From CAZWES01 sp964632395 (GTDB lineage: Bacteria; Patescibacteriota; Gracilibacteria; Peribacterales; Peribacteraceae), in the NCBI GenBank assembly GCA_964632395.1, contig CAZWES010000002.1:1-64000 (forward strand): a stretch of DNA of 64,000 nt, written 5' to 3'. How positions within the stretch are numbered: the first letter of the stretch is position 1; each line of letters starts with the position of its first letter. Positions 8,743-17,181 of the stretch are shown piece after piece. The notes under the pieces were generated by a model. It worked only from the letters and a program-made list of their open reading frames with translations. It was not told where the DNA came from and searched no databases. The position numbers and the translations under genes were made by a program.

Positions 8743-8850
8743 AAAGTTTTTAGTTGTTAGTTGTTAGTTTTTAGTTTCTTACCATTTGATGACAAACATC
8801 ACCTCTAAAAAACTGTCCCAACTAACAACTAAAAACTAGTAACTAATAAC
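8743..8850. repeat. TTAGTTGTTAG word hairpin
   Basis: Left-arm words TTAGTTGTTAGTTTTTAG (8751-8774) are mirrored by right-arm words AACTAACAACTAAAAACTAG (8819-8838). The same right-arm words appear in frame inside the secreted protein gene at 22225-22270. Confidence 0.7.
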
Positions 8851-8935
8851 TATCCCCGTGAACAAAAAAAAGCTTCAAAAATCCACTTTTACGCGTAACA
8901 AAGCCCTTTCCCCCCCGTTCTAACCTCTGCCATTG

Positions 8936-10870
8936 ATGCCACTTGAAAGCACCATCCAGAGACTTGCTAAAACCGCTTCTCCTAGCGCAAAAGCACGTGT
9001 ACGCAGCCAAATTCTGCGTAGGATTGAGGGTAGCCTGCTCACAGATACAGCAAAATCCGCAGTTCCTGACCGTGTGAAACTCAAAAAACACGTACTTGCA
9101 AGAGTTGCGATGCCCAAAGCTGCCGGCGTTCTCGAGGGGATCAAAACTGCTCTCTCACCATCACTTGCAACCGCACTTGATCTTCGTGCAGAGATCTTAG
9201 ACCGCATCGCATTGTGGCAACCAATTCCTGCACCGCTCTGGCAGCGAACATGGAAACCTGTGGCAGTCACTGCGGCACTTGCTTTGGTTCTGCGAATGAC
9301 TCCGGCGCTTTTCATAGCAAGCCCGATTGAAGCATCATCACAAAACTTGTTGAACCCAACTGAAGGAATGGTTTCTGTCACTGATGGTGCGGAGTGGAGT
9401 CAACTTAGTGGAGAGCTTGCGTTGGATCATCCGATAACAATCAGAACCGGAGGAGATGCATCGGCAACAATCGTGATCGGGAGCGATGCGGTATTGAGGC
9501 TTGGAGAAAACACGGAAGTTAATTTGAGGGAAGCAGCATTTGATGCATCAAACAAAGGACCAATCGCCCGCGTCTCTTACGGGCAGCTCTGGGTGATGAG
9601 CTCTTTGCCGGAAGCATTGCTTGCCGGAACTTCAATTGTTCTGCCTCAGGGGACGCTTGGCATTAAACAAGGAAGCGTAAGTATTCTTGCGGATCCCGGC
9701 CAAAGCGCTGTACAGGTTTTCCACGGGTTCGCACGAATCATGCCAACAGGAGAGGATCCCATTCATTTGATACAAGGTGACCAACTCGTTCTGCTTCCGG
9801 AAGGTGGAACCCAGCGCCACCTAATTACAGACGTAATGCGTGAGGAAGAATGGGTGATAAAAAACCTCTCACGTGACGCAGTTCACAGGAGCGAAGTTAC
9901 AAAAAGAAAACAGGAGCTTGCAGAAACTGCAGCAGGAATTCTCCCGGACTCTGCTTTTTATCTTTTAAAACTCGCATCCGAGAAGTTTGATCTTGGTTTA
10001 ACTTTGAGTGGAAAATCCAGACAGGAAAAGAAGTTGATGCATGCACAGACAAGACTTAATGAAGCAGTCGCCCTCCTCAACGCAGGTAAAGCAAAAGAAG
10101 CAGCAAGACCACTCGAGGCATACCGCGAAGCCATCCGCTCGATCGCAACGTTGAGTGAAGAAGAGGTGCGCGCACTTCTCGCAGATTCCTTACTCACCTC
10201 ATCAGCAACTGTAGCTGACGCGCTGCCAAATTCTGATCTATACGCGGCAAAAGAAGCAGTGCTGGAGGCTGCCGCAGAAGTGGAGGCAACGGAAATTAGC
10301 ACAAATGAAATTGATCTTTACCTTTTGAGTGATGCACTGCTTGAAATCGAAAGCCTGATCGCACAGGGAGAAATCCTCCAGGCAACTTCGGCATTTAACG
10401 GAATTGAGGGTGCAGTCGCCTCAATCGCCACAGATCAAATGCTCGGGGAGACAGTTATAGAGAAAGATTCTTTGAAAGCCATGAAGACAATCCTGCGCTC
10501 AATTGCTTTTTCGCTTACGCAGGCAGAGGAAATTGTTCAGGGTGATGAGGGCGCTTTGATCGCGTCACTCAAGGAAAGGGTGGAAGGGCTTTCTCCATCC
10601 CCCACTCCGACAACCGTTGCAACAACTGACGAGAATCCAAATATCTGCATGACAGTGCGTGAAGTCTTGAGGCGAACTAACCAGTTCCTCGCATCCGTAT
10701 ACACATATCAAACTCCACGTGCGCAGAGGAACGAGGTCTTGAGGCAGATTTCAACTCTACCTGATTGTCCACAGAGCGGGAGGATTCTTGCAAAGGTTAT
10801 GAACAAGGTTCCGGTGTTTACGAGGAGCTTTGTTTGGGAGGCGTTGCAGGATATTGGATCAGAAACATAG
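8936..10870 (+). CDS. Membrane-anchored FecR-domain/DUF5667 protein, putative anti-sigma factor
   Basis: A 644-residue protein. A cytoplasmic N-terminus of about 100 residues precedes one membrane segment (about 104-124, VAVTAALALVLRM...). The outer part has a FecR-like beta domain (about 145-290; 'TGGDASATIVIGSDAVLRLGENTEV', 'GTLGIKQGSVSIL') and then a helical DUF5667-type region ('LPDSAFYLLKLASEKFDL', 'ARLNEAVALLNAGKAKEA'-like). FecR and DUF5667 domains occur in regulators paired with ECF sigma factors, and the gene follows the Nudix-sigma fusion, so I infer a transmembrane anti-sigma or signal-relay protein. A Ser/Pro/Thr linker near 555 separates a C-terminal helical domain with Cys. The two genes are split by a hairpin element, so co-transcription is uncertain. 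Confidence 0.75.
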   Translation: MPLESTIQRLAKTASPSAKARVRSQILRRIEGSLLTDTAKSAVPDRVKLKKHVLARVAMPKAAGVLEGIKTALSPSLATALDLRAEILDRIALWQPIPAPLWQRTWKPVAVTAALALVLRMTPALFIASPIEASSQNLLNPTEGMVSVTDGAEWSQLSGELALDHPITIRTGGDASATIVIGSDAVLRLGENTEVNLREAAFDASNKGPIARVSYGQLWVMSSLPEALLAGTSIVLPQGTLGIKQGSVSILADPGQSAVQVFHGFARIMPTGEDPIHLIQGDQLVLLPEGGTQRHLITDVMREEEWVIKNLSRDAVHRSEVTKRKQELAETAAGILPDSAFYLLKLASEKFDLGLTLSGKSRQEKKLMHAQTRLNEAVALLNAGKAKEAARPLEAYREAIRSIATLSEEEVRALLADSLLTSSATVADALPNSDLYAAKEAVLEAAAEVEATEISTNEIDLYLLSDALLEIESLIAQGEILQATSAFNGIEGAVASIATDQMLGETVIEKDSLKAMKTILRSIAFSLTQAEEIVQGDEGALIASLKERVEGLSPSPTPTTVATTDENPNICMTVREVLRRTNQFLASVYTYQTPRAQRNEVLRQISTLPDCPQSGRILAKVMNKVPVFTRSFVWEALQDIGSET

Positions 10871-11137
10871 TCAATCATATATCGCATGCGTACCCACGGA
10901 GATCATGAGCACCTTTCCATCCGGAAGCGTCTGAAAAATTGCCCTGTATCGTTTACTGATTGAGATGCTCCATAATCCATCCAACTTGCCTGAAAGCTTG
11001 TGCAGACGAAGCGACGGATGGAAAGCGTTTTTTTGAAACAGAGAAACTGCCTTCTTGAATTTTTTCTGCAAAGTAGCAGAAAGTCGTTTGTACTCCTTGT
11101 GAAAACCCTCATCGTATATGATGCCTTTGACTACCAT
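10871..11137 (-). CDS. RelE/ParE-family toxin
   Basis: An 88-residue protein with the RelE/ParE fold signature: a helical start ('GFHKEYKRLSATLQKKFKKA'), then 'LHKLSGKLDGLWSISISKRYRAIF' and a final strand ending 'VGTHAIYD'. The KLxGxxxG(L)WS-x-RYR pattern matches plasmid-maintenance and HigB/RelE-like mRNA endonucleases. Its ATG overlaps the last codons of the RHH antitoxin gene, the usual translational coupling of a type II module. The toxin call is strong; whether it is still active is unknown. Confidence 0.85.
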   Translation of the reverse strand: MVVKGIIYDEGFHKEYKRLSATLQKKFKKAVSLFQKNAFHPSLRLHKLSGKLDGLWSISISKRYRAIFQTLPDGKVLMISVGTHAIYD

Positions 11138-11364
11138 GGCTTATCCAGGTCATCAACATTCTTCAAAGTTTTCACTTTGCCTTTCTTATAATTTTTCTGC
11201 GCATCCCGGGAACGCTCCAGCAATTCATCCTCCGTTATAAGCTGCTCCTCATACGCAAGAACACGCCGCACGTATGCGCTCACAGACATGCCCGCGAGCC
11301 TCGCCTTCTCTTTAAGGCGCATAAGCACATCAGCCGGCAATGAGAGTGTAAGGATGGAGCGCAT
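11131..11364 (-). CDS. Ribbon-helix-helix (CopG-like) antitoxin
   Basis: A 77-residue protein. 'MRSILTLSLPADVLMRLKEKARLAG' followed by 'MSVSAYVRRVLAYEE' is a ribbon-helix-helix DNA-binding domain. The acidic/basic C-terminal tail would wrap the toxin. The start is placed at 11364, not at the in-frame upstream codon at 11448, because a TTGACG-17-TACACT promoter lies immediately upstream. The short promoter-to-ATG distance overlaps likely operator positions, consistent with autorepression. Confidence 0.85.
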   Translation of the reverse strand: MRSILTLSLPADVLMRLKEKARLAGMSVSAYVRRVLAYEEQLITEDELLERSRDAQKNYKKGKVKTLKNVDDLDKPW

Positions 11365-11369
11365 TTGTA

Positions 11370-11403
11370 AGTATAGTGTATTACAGTCCGGATCAGACGT
11401 CAA
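11370..11403 (-). promoter_or_regulatory. Promoter of the RHH/RelE module
   Basis: On the minus strand, TTGACG (11398-11403) and TACACT (11375-11380) are 17 bp apart, with an overlapping TATACT at 11370-11375. The ATG begins at 11364, so the mRNA would be leaderless or nearly so. Confidence 0.6.
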
Positions 11404-11442
11404 CATATCATTGCAGCAGAGAGAATCCTGTATTCTCTGTGC

Positions 11443-12021
11443 ATGCAAGAAGATTGGAGACAGTCAACCGCCCTACTCCAGATCGAAATCGATATGAACG
11501 AGGTCCGGAGAAACTCATGTGGTGACGGGTTTGATCAAACAATGGACGAACTGGTAGAAGAAGCAGAAAGCGACGAGGATAAAAATCAGTTCCGCTCCAT
11601 TCTTGATCAAATAAAAGCATCGACATTGGAACAGTTTCTATGGCTTTTTAAACAGGCAGATAGAACTCGTTTCATCCAATGGTGCACATTGCGCCAAGTG
11701 CGCCTAAACGAAAGAGAGCAATGTGATAATTATGATGATTTGGTAAGAATCGCCCGTACAGCAACTGATGAAGTTGCAGCAAAATTTCGAAATCTGCTAA
11801 AAGAGATGGATAGCCTGAGAGCACATATTTTGGATGAGATATCGAGAGCGCAATATAGAACTACACAATCCAGAATCCTCGAACATGTACTTGAAGAAAC
11901 CCAAAGACCGCAGGAAAAAACTGAAGAAAGCGTCCAGAAATTTGAAGCAGACGAAATGCCAGCCAAAATAATGCAAAGTTATATCAGTGAATCGCTGCTC
12001 AATGATTGGCTTGACCAATAA
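11443..12021 (+). CDS. Hypothetical helical protein, 192 aa
   Basis: An acidic, largely helical soluble protein (MQEDWRQSTALLQIEIDMNE ... QSYISESLLNDWLDQ). It has no signal peptide or membrane segment and no recognised domain. TATTCT lies 6 nt before the ATG, the leaderless layout seen across this window. It converges on the 16S rRNA gene and ends 120 bp from its 3' end, so any 23S gene cannot be directly downstream of the 16S. Real gene likely; role unknown. Confidence 0.6.
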   Translation: MQEDWRQSTALLQIEIDMNEVRRNSCGDGFDQTMDELVEEAESDEDKNQFRSILDQIKASTLEQFLWLFKQADRTRFIQWCTLRQVRLNEREQCDNYDDLVRIARTATDEVAAKFRNLLKEMDSLRAHILDEISRAQYRTTQSRILEHVLEETQRPQEKTEESVQKFEADEMPAKIMQSYISESLLNDWLDQ

Positions 12022-12088
12022 AAATCACACCATTGCAGAGCAGAGAGAGTCCGTGTCTCCTTTGGGATAAAAATCCCGCCGGAAAGGA

Positions 12089-12120
12089 CTCTGTAGTAGC
12101 TGCTTCGCAGCACTACAGAG
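12089..12120 (-). other. Hairpin in the 16S trailer
   Basis: CTCTGTAGT and ACTACAGAG arms enclose a second GCTGC/GCAGC stem, giving a nearly perfect hairpin about 25 nt past the 16S 3' end. It may serve termination or 3' processing. No clear T-run follows directly. Confidence 0.5.
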
Positions 12121-12189
12121 AACCTTCGATCTTAAATTCCCCTTGTAGGGAGGTGTTCCATCCGCAGGTTCTCCTACGGATACCTTGTT

Positions 12190-12669
12190 CATGTGTTTCC
12201 CTATGTCGCCATAAGGCATGGACTATATCACCACCCTTCGGGCAAGTTCCAAATTCCAAGCTCCAAGCTCCAAAAAAATCTCAAATCTCAAACACCAAAA
12301 TGGCTTAGAATTTGCTTATTATTCCGAAGGGGCTCGGCGTGTAGTCTCTGAGGATCTTTCCTTGGCTAATCTAACAATTTCATGTACTTCTGCTGGTATT
12401 TCGTGTCCTGGTCTTTCATCAGCTTCATCCAGAAGCTGAGCTATTCTCAGTTGTTCGTCCCGATTACAAAATGCTGCCTGTCCCAATTCTACTACATGTA
12501 ATTCTTCGTTCATGATTTTCAATAAAAGGAAATTTCCTGCTGATTGTCCGCAGGAGTCACATTTTCACTCAACAATAAAATTTTGTCAAGTAGTGCTCCA
12601 TACTCGGATGTTCCAGCATATAGCCGAGTTTTTCCCAAGGGATTGCTCCCAAGGGGTCGCAACTTGTTC
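12190..12669 (-). other. Group I self-splicing intron in 16S, after position U1498 (E. coli numbering)
   Basis: A 480-nt intron read on the minus strand. The 5' exon ends GTCGT, the intron begins GAACAAG and ends with G, and the 3' exon begins AACAAGGTA. Joining gives the universal GTCGTAACAAGGTA. P1: the internal guide GCGAC pairs GUCGU with a U-G wobble at the splice site. P10: GTT before the guide pairs AAC of the 3' exon. P3: CTCGGC with GCCGAG. P7: the AGAGACTACACG element with GATATAGTCC. P8: CCCTTCGG with CCGAAGGG. These are the core elements of a group I ribozyme. The P8 loop carries a CCAAGCTCCAAATTCC word repeat. Subgroup is not assigned. Confidence 0.92.
12319..12513 (-). CDS. Possible intron-encoded small protein, 64 aa
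   Basis: From ATG at 12513 the frame encodes an acidic helical peptide (MNEELHVVELGQAAFCNRDE ... PAEVHEIVRLAKERSSET). It lies between the P4-P6 region and P7 of the group I intron, the usual place for intron ORFs. Its last dozen codons run through the P7/P3 strands. It is not a LAGLIDADG or other recognised homing endonuclease. It may be a degenerate remnant, a small accessory protein or a chance frame. Confidence 0.35.
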   Translation of the reverse strand: MNEELHVVELGQAAFCNRDEQLRIAQLLDEADERPGHEIPAEVHEIVRLAKERSSETTRRAPSE

Positions 12670-12763
12670 ACGACTTAGTCCCAATCAGCAGCTCCACCGT
12701 GGTACCCCTCCTTGCGGATAAGAGTGCTTCAGGCGTTTCTGCCTTTCATGACTTGACGGGCGG

Positions 12764-13225
12764 ATTACGATATATGTTTCGCATATTCGTGTTCCCACTG
12801 TACGTGCGGATTTCCCGCATACAGCGAGCTCCGATATGACAGTTAACAATTAACAGTTAACTATCAACATCAGAGAAGATCCTTCCTGTGACATATATAA
12901 AGGATATCACAGTACTACGATCCAGCTGACTTCTTGCATCGCTCCAAAACGATGATTCTAGCGATACAAGATCTCCCTGGGTCACCGAGTCGACTATTCT
13001 TCACATCCTATACCGAACCCTTGGGTTTTGATCTTCCCTATACCTCACCACCTTGTAAAGGTCGATCAGGTTCTTTATCTGGTATGGGCTGCGATTTGCA
13101 TATCGGACCCTTCACCCTTATCAGTCACCCGATAAGGGCTGTCCTTGAGCTACGCTCCCTGACGGGATGCAGGGAGGCGTGGATTTAAACCACGTAGTCG
13201 AAACGGCTGCCAGGCGCGTTTCATA
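12764..13225 (-). other. ORF-less group II intron in 16S, before C1399 (E. coli numbering)
   Basis: A 462-nt intron on the minus strand. Domain V is clear at 12793-12831: CGCTGTATGCGGG and CCGCACGTACAGTG form its hairpin with a GAAA-type loop and a CGC triad, as in group IIC. Domain VI (12768-12789) pairs CGA-ATATG with CATAT-A-TCG, leaving a bulged A at 12771, seven nucleotides from the 3' end. The intron ends AAT before exon CCGCCCGTC. Removing 12764-13225 restores TTGTACTCACCGCCC at the exact universal length. The 5' end reads TATGAAACG, not the usual GTGYG. No reverse transcriptase is encoded, so mobility and maturase help would have to come from elsewhere. A TTAACAATTAAC word repeat sits at 12838-12866. 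Confidence 0.88.
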
Positions 13226-14229
13226 TGAGTACAAGACCCAGGAACATATTCACCGCGACATGGCTGATTCGCGGTTACTAGCGATTCCAACTTCACGAAG
13301 GCGAGTTGCAGCCTTCGATCCGAACTGAGACCGGCTTTAGGGATTAGCTCCGGATTGCTCCTTGGCTGCCCGTTGTACCGGCCATTGTAGCACGGGTGTC
13401 GCCCCAGGCGTAAGAGCCACGCTGATCTGACGTCATCCTCACCTTCCTCCGACTTGGAGCCGGCAGTCTCCTGTGAAAAAACAACACAGGATGAGGGTTG
13501 CGCTCGTTCATTGACTTAACAACACACCTCAAGGCACGAGCTGACGACGACCGTGCAGCGCCTGTCACCAAATTCCTTGCGGCACGGCTCTCTTTCGAGG
13601 GCTTTTTTGGGATGTCAAGCCTGGGTGAGGTGCCCCGCTTATTATCGAATTGAACCCCATGCTCCACCGCTTGTGTGGGTCCCCGTCTATTCCTTTGAGT
13701 TTTAATCTTGCGACCGTACTCCCCAGGCGGCGTGTTTACCGCGTTAGCTAAGGCACGGAGGATCGATCGAACGTTCCCCCACACCGAACACGCATCGTTT
13801 AGGGCGTGGACTAACCGGGTATCTAATCCGGGTCGCTACCCACGCTTTCGTCTCTCAGCGTCAGCGAATCCCCAGCACCCTGCTTTCGCTTTTAGCGTTC
13901 CACTGTGGATCAACGGATATTACCCCTACTCACAGCATTCCAGGTGCCTCTGAATTGCTCGATCGCGTCAGTTTCCCGTGCAACAGCAAGGTTGAGCCTT
14001 GCGCTTTAACAAGCAGGACTTTACGCGAAGCCTACAGACGCTTTACGCCCAGTGATTCCGAGTAACGCTTGCATCCCACGTCTTACCGCGGCTGCTGGCA
14101 CGTGGTTAGCCGATGCTTTCTCCTGAGGTACACTCAAAAATTTGTTCCCTCAGAACAGAAGTTTACGCCCAGGAAGGGTGTCATCCTTCACGCGGTGTCG
14201 CTCCGTCAGGCTTGCGCCCATTGCGGAAG

Positions 14230-14261
<32 letters not shown>

Positions 14262-14403
14262 GCCGTGTCTCAGTCCCATTCTGGCTGATCATCCTCTCAG
14301 ATCAGCTACCCGTCATAGCCTTGGTAAGCCGTTACCTTACCAACAAGCTGATAGGCCGCAGGCCCCTCCCGAACCGATAAATCTTTACCTCACGCTTCGC
14401 TTT

Positions 14404-14493
14404 AGCAACATTGCCTTGAAAGCAGTTGGCAATTAGCTTATTGGCAATTGGCTATTTTAGTAGCCAATTGCTAACTGCTAATTGCTAATTGCC
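14404..14493 (-). repeat. Palindromic insertion extending 16S helix 10 (V2)
   Basis: The flanking GCTTCGCTTT (14394-14403) and AAAGCGAAGC (14494-14503) form the rRNA helix base. Between them GGCAATTGGCTATTTTAG words are mirrored by TAGCCAATTGC words, so the helix is lengthened by about 90 nt. The same vocabulary occurs in the 16S leader (14858-15028). Confidence 0.75.
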
Positions 14494-14591
14494 AAAGCGA
14501 AGCGCAGGACTATCCGGTATTAGCCAATCTTTCGACTGGTTATCCCTGAGTTCGGGGCAGGTTCCAACGTGTTACGCAGCCGTTCGCCACT

Positions 14592-14795
14592 CGCGCCTCA
14601 CTGTGGGTTCCACTTGATGATTGATTTATTTTTTCCTGCACAATGAGCGAGCGAATGGATAATGCATAATTGATAATGGATAATTATTTTCGTTCATTCT
14701 CAATTATCCATTATCAATTATCAATTCGCACGCGCCCAAAGGACGAGAAAAATGACATCAAGCGTGACCGAAACCAACAGTGAGACGCGCGTGCG
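14592..14795 (-). repeat. Expanded 16S helix 6 (V1) built on a palindromic repeat
   Basis: The helix base pairs CGCGCCTCACTGTGG (14592-14606) with the CAGTGAGACGCGCG side (about 14778-14792). The tip (14654-14727) consists of AATGGATAATGCATAATTG words mirrored by CAATTATCCATTATCAATT. The arm is about 200 nt, against about 45 nt in E. coli. Confidence 0.75.
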
Positions 14796-14858
14796 ACTTG
14801 CATGTGTTAGGCGCACCGCTAGCGTTCACTCTGAGCCAGGATCAAACTCTTCAAAATA

Positions 14859-15130
14859 GCAATTGGCAATTGGCTATTAGCTAGCAACAGTTGCAACTGC
14901 TTGAAAGAGCTGAAAGCTCAAAAGATCATTTTATACAGATGATCAAAAACTGTTTATTCTCTAGGAATAGAGCAACTGACGAATCGACATAAAGCCAATA
15001 GCCAAATGCCAAAAGCCAATTGCTATTTTAGACTTCTCTACTCTGCAATGATGTGAAGGATCGCCACGAGGACGCCCTTCATCATCTCAGCCTACCTCTC
15101 CCCACAGGAAAATGCGTCCATAGCCTACGT
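14859..15130 (-). other. 16S rRNA leader with inverted repeat
   Basis: No gene is seen. AGCAATTGGCAATTGGCTATT (14858-14878) is mirrored by AATAGCCAAATGCC...GCCAATTGCT (14997-15025), which could form a leader stem next to the mature 5' end. A second small hairpin (GATGTGAAGG/CCCTTCATCATC, about 15050-15087) follows. Confidence 0.5.
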
Positions 15131-15158
15131 ATGGTAGATATTAGTACAGAGAAGTCAA
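15131..15158 (-). promoter_or_regulatory. Probable 16S rRNA promoter
   Basis: On the minus strand TTGACT (15153-15158) and TACCAT (15131-15136) are 16 bp apart, about 270 nt upstream of the mature 16S. It is the best -35/-10 pair in the interval. Confidence 0.45.
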
Positions 15159-15188
15159 GAAATTTTGTTGACGGAATTGTGGGTTGTA

Positions 15189-16517
15189 TTACTCGCAATC
15201 CGCCGGACAGTAGAGCGGACCACAATCATCCGTACATCCCATATTAGTGCAATCAGAGGAAGTACACTCTTCATATGCATCACAACGGCTATCTCCGCAA
15301 ATTGCACAAACATCTTCCTCGGAATCACCACGACGATATATTTCACAACGCTTTGCGGGTGCTACACAATCTTGCGGACAGCTTCCAACTTTGCATTCTC
15401 CCGTGACACACTGCTCTCCATCTGGACAATCGCCGATCTCCTCACATTCATCCACCTCGCCTTCCTCGCAAATACCATTGCCACACTCAGGCATATCAGG
15501 TGGATTCAACATGCAGAAACCTCGTTCGCACACAGCACTACGTGGAGCACAACCTACACAAGAACCTGGGTTGTTAAGTGTCGCTTCTTCTCCTGGGCAT
15601 GCTCTGATGTAATCCGCAATTGCTATTTTTACATCTCCAAGAGCGCCCGTGCTTACTGGTTTTCCACACGTCATGAATGGGCCACAAGCGCGGACAAGCA
15701 CGGAGCAATCATCGTCTGTTCTGCATGCGCGCTTGCTGCGGATTAGATCTGCAAGTTTCTGTTCACGATCTTCACATGACTGCGATCCTGAAGGACACGG
15801 ATTGAATTCGCAATTGAGAGCTGCATTTCGAACAACATCCGATCCATCGGGACAAATTTTTACGTCCTCGGGACACCCCGCCCCTGGAAAGATATCTTCG
15901 ATACATTCTTTGTATTCTTGCGTTAATGTCCAATCGCATTGGCCATTCGCCTGTCGCTCACAAACTGATTTCTTAAAGCATCTGTACTCATCATGAAACT
16001 CACATGTGCTAGTGAGGTCATCTCCTTCTTCGCCACAAAGCTGCCCACTACATCCGCCAATAACGCACTTCTTTTTAGCAACAGGAACAGGTTTTGGCTT
16101 GAATTCTTTAAGGCACTCCGCACTACATCCATCCCCACTCACAACATTCCCATCATCACACTGCTCACCAATCTGTTTTTGACCGTCTCCACAACGCCCG
16201 AGGTTCATCATATCCCTTAGTTTTGCAATCTGCTCACGCAATGGCTGAACGACTGATTGATCATAGCGATGCAGCATAGTGACAACTTGTCCGCGCGTGA
16301 CGGGGTCGTTCGGTCCAAATCGACCATCATCGTATCCTTTTACTATCCCCTTGCGAGCCATTGCGGCCGCGGGAGCATTGTAATAAGCCTGATGCTCAAC
16401 ATCATTGAAGAACGCAGCACCGCCGGCATCGTCGGCTTGGGTGGAAATGAGATGGAGGCTGGCAAAGGCGCCTGCTCCAATAACAAATATGGTGAGAGCG
16501 GAGGTGGTGGGTTTCAT
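15189..16517 (-). CDS. Secreted SLH-domain, Cys-rich surface protein
   Basis: A 442-residue exported protein. The N-terminal hydrophobic run (MKPTTSALTIFVIGAGAFAS) is a signal peptide or anchor. An SLH domain follows (about 35-85; 'FNDVEHQAYYNAPAAAMARKG', 'FGPNDPVTRGQVVTML'), which would hold it to the S-layer or cell-wall polymer. The rest is Cys-rich: a myxococcal-type repeat 'CGDGQKQIGEQCDDGN..SGDGCSAEC', then many C-x(2-6)-C segments such as 'CGNGICEEGEVDECEEIGDCP', ending 'CGPLYCPADCE'. TAGAAT sits 10 nt before the ATG at 16517, which supports this start over one at 16550. Likely a disulphide-stabilised surface adhesin or receptor; ligand unknown. Confidence 0.8.
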   Translation of the reverse strand: MKPTTSALTIFVIGAGAFASLHLISTQADDAGGAAFFNDVEHQAYYNAPAAAMARKGIVKGYDDGRFGPNDPVTRGQVVTMLHRYDQSVVQPLREQIAKLRDMMNLGRCGDGQKQIGEQCDDGNVVSGDGCSAECLKEFKPKPVPVAKKKCVIGGCSGQLCGEEGDDLTSTCEFHDEYRCFKKSVCERQANGQCDWTLTQEYKECIEDIFPGAGCPEDVKICPDGSDVVRNAALNCEFNPCPSGSQSCEDREQKLADLIRSKRACRTDDDCSVLVRACGPFMTCGKPVSTGALGDVKIAIADYIRACPGEEATLNNPGSCVGCAPRSAVCERGFCMLNPPDMPECGNGICEEGEVDECEEIGDCPDGEQCVTGECKVGSCPQDCVAPAKRCEIYRRGDSEEDVCAICGDSRCDAYEECTSSDCTNMGCTDDCGPLYCPADCE

Positions 16518-16542
16518 GGTGAGGATGATTCTACCACAATTC

Positions 16543-17028
16543 TCACTCATCTACCTCTTCACCCCAAGCATTCACAAGCCTCTCCCTCGCATGCTGATCG
16601 GGGTCGCCGCTAGTAGGCAAATTACCATCGGCATGCATGTGCATAGCAACCTCACCAAAAATGACTTTTCTGAATCTATTCTCAAATAACTCTGCCAACT
16701 CATCGTAATCAACATATCCATCACTCCATTCTTCTTCTGCCCGCGATACTTGATCCCTAAAATCCGCTTGCCTTCGATCACACTCATGAAAATCTGCAAG
16801 CAAGCTTACATCGACCGGTTTTCCCTCATCTCTACATTTATTGATAAGGTTATTCATACGGTCTCTGACTTCTCCGAGCCTCCTCCACCAATGGGGAGCC
16901 TTGCCATCACCATACTGTATGGGTGCGTAAACACCCCATCTCTGCCTCTGCTCTGGCGTGAGCTCGGTAGGAATAAAAGCTTCCTGATCTTTGACTCTAG
17001 GCCTCTTGGACTTCTTAGTGTCTAACAT
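16543..17028 (-). CDS. Hypothetical protein, 161 aa
   Basis: A charged soluble protein (MLDTKKSKRPRVKDQEAFIP ... ARERLVNAWGEEVDE) with several Trp and helical segments. No domain is recognised and there is no signal peptide. GAGAAT lies 9 nt before the ATG. It precedes the SLH protein gene on the same strand by 25 bp but has its own promoter-like signal. Confidence 0.55.
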   Translation of the reverse strand: MLDTKKSKRPRVKDQEAFIPTELTPEQRQRWGVYAPIQYGDGKAPHWWRRLGEVRDRMNNLINKCRDEGKPVDVSLLADFHECDRRQADFRDQVSRAEEEWSDGYVDYDELAELFENRFRKVIFGEVAMHMHADGNLPTSGDPDQHARERLVNAWGEEVDE

Positions 17029-17181
17029 AGGGGGAGAATTCTCATATATTTTACACCCCCTGTCCAGAAGAATGTGTGTTTTTTATACAGAGAGATACGT
17101 ACGTACGATACAATGCAGGCAATCACGATGAGGGGACACACCTAGGTTCTGTCCGACGGTTAATGTCCCTCGTTTTTGGCA

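Noticed and set aside
12319..12513. LAGLIDADG or GIY-YIG homing endonuclease in the group I intron
   Set aside because: The frame is only 64 codons and contains neither motif.
12764..13225. Group I or archaeal-type bulge-helix-bulge intron at this site
   Set aside because: The domain V and VI features and AY ending fit group II; no P3/P7 elements or bulge-helix-bulge were seen.
15165..15746. 193-codon plus-strand frame opposite the SLH protein gene
   Set aside because: It is a shadow of the Cys-rich coding sequence; its composition is biased and it has no start signals.
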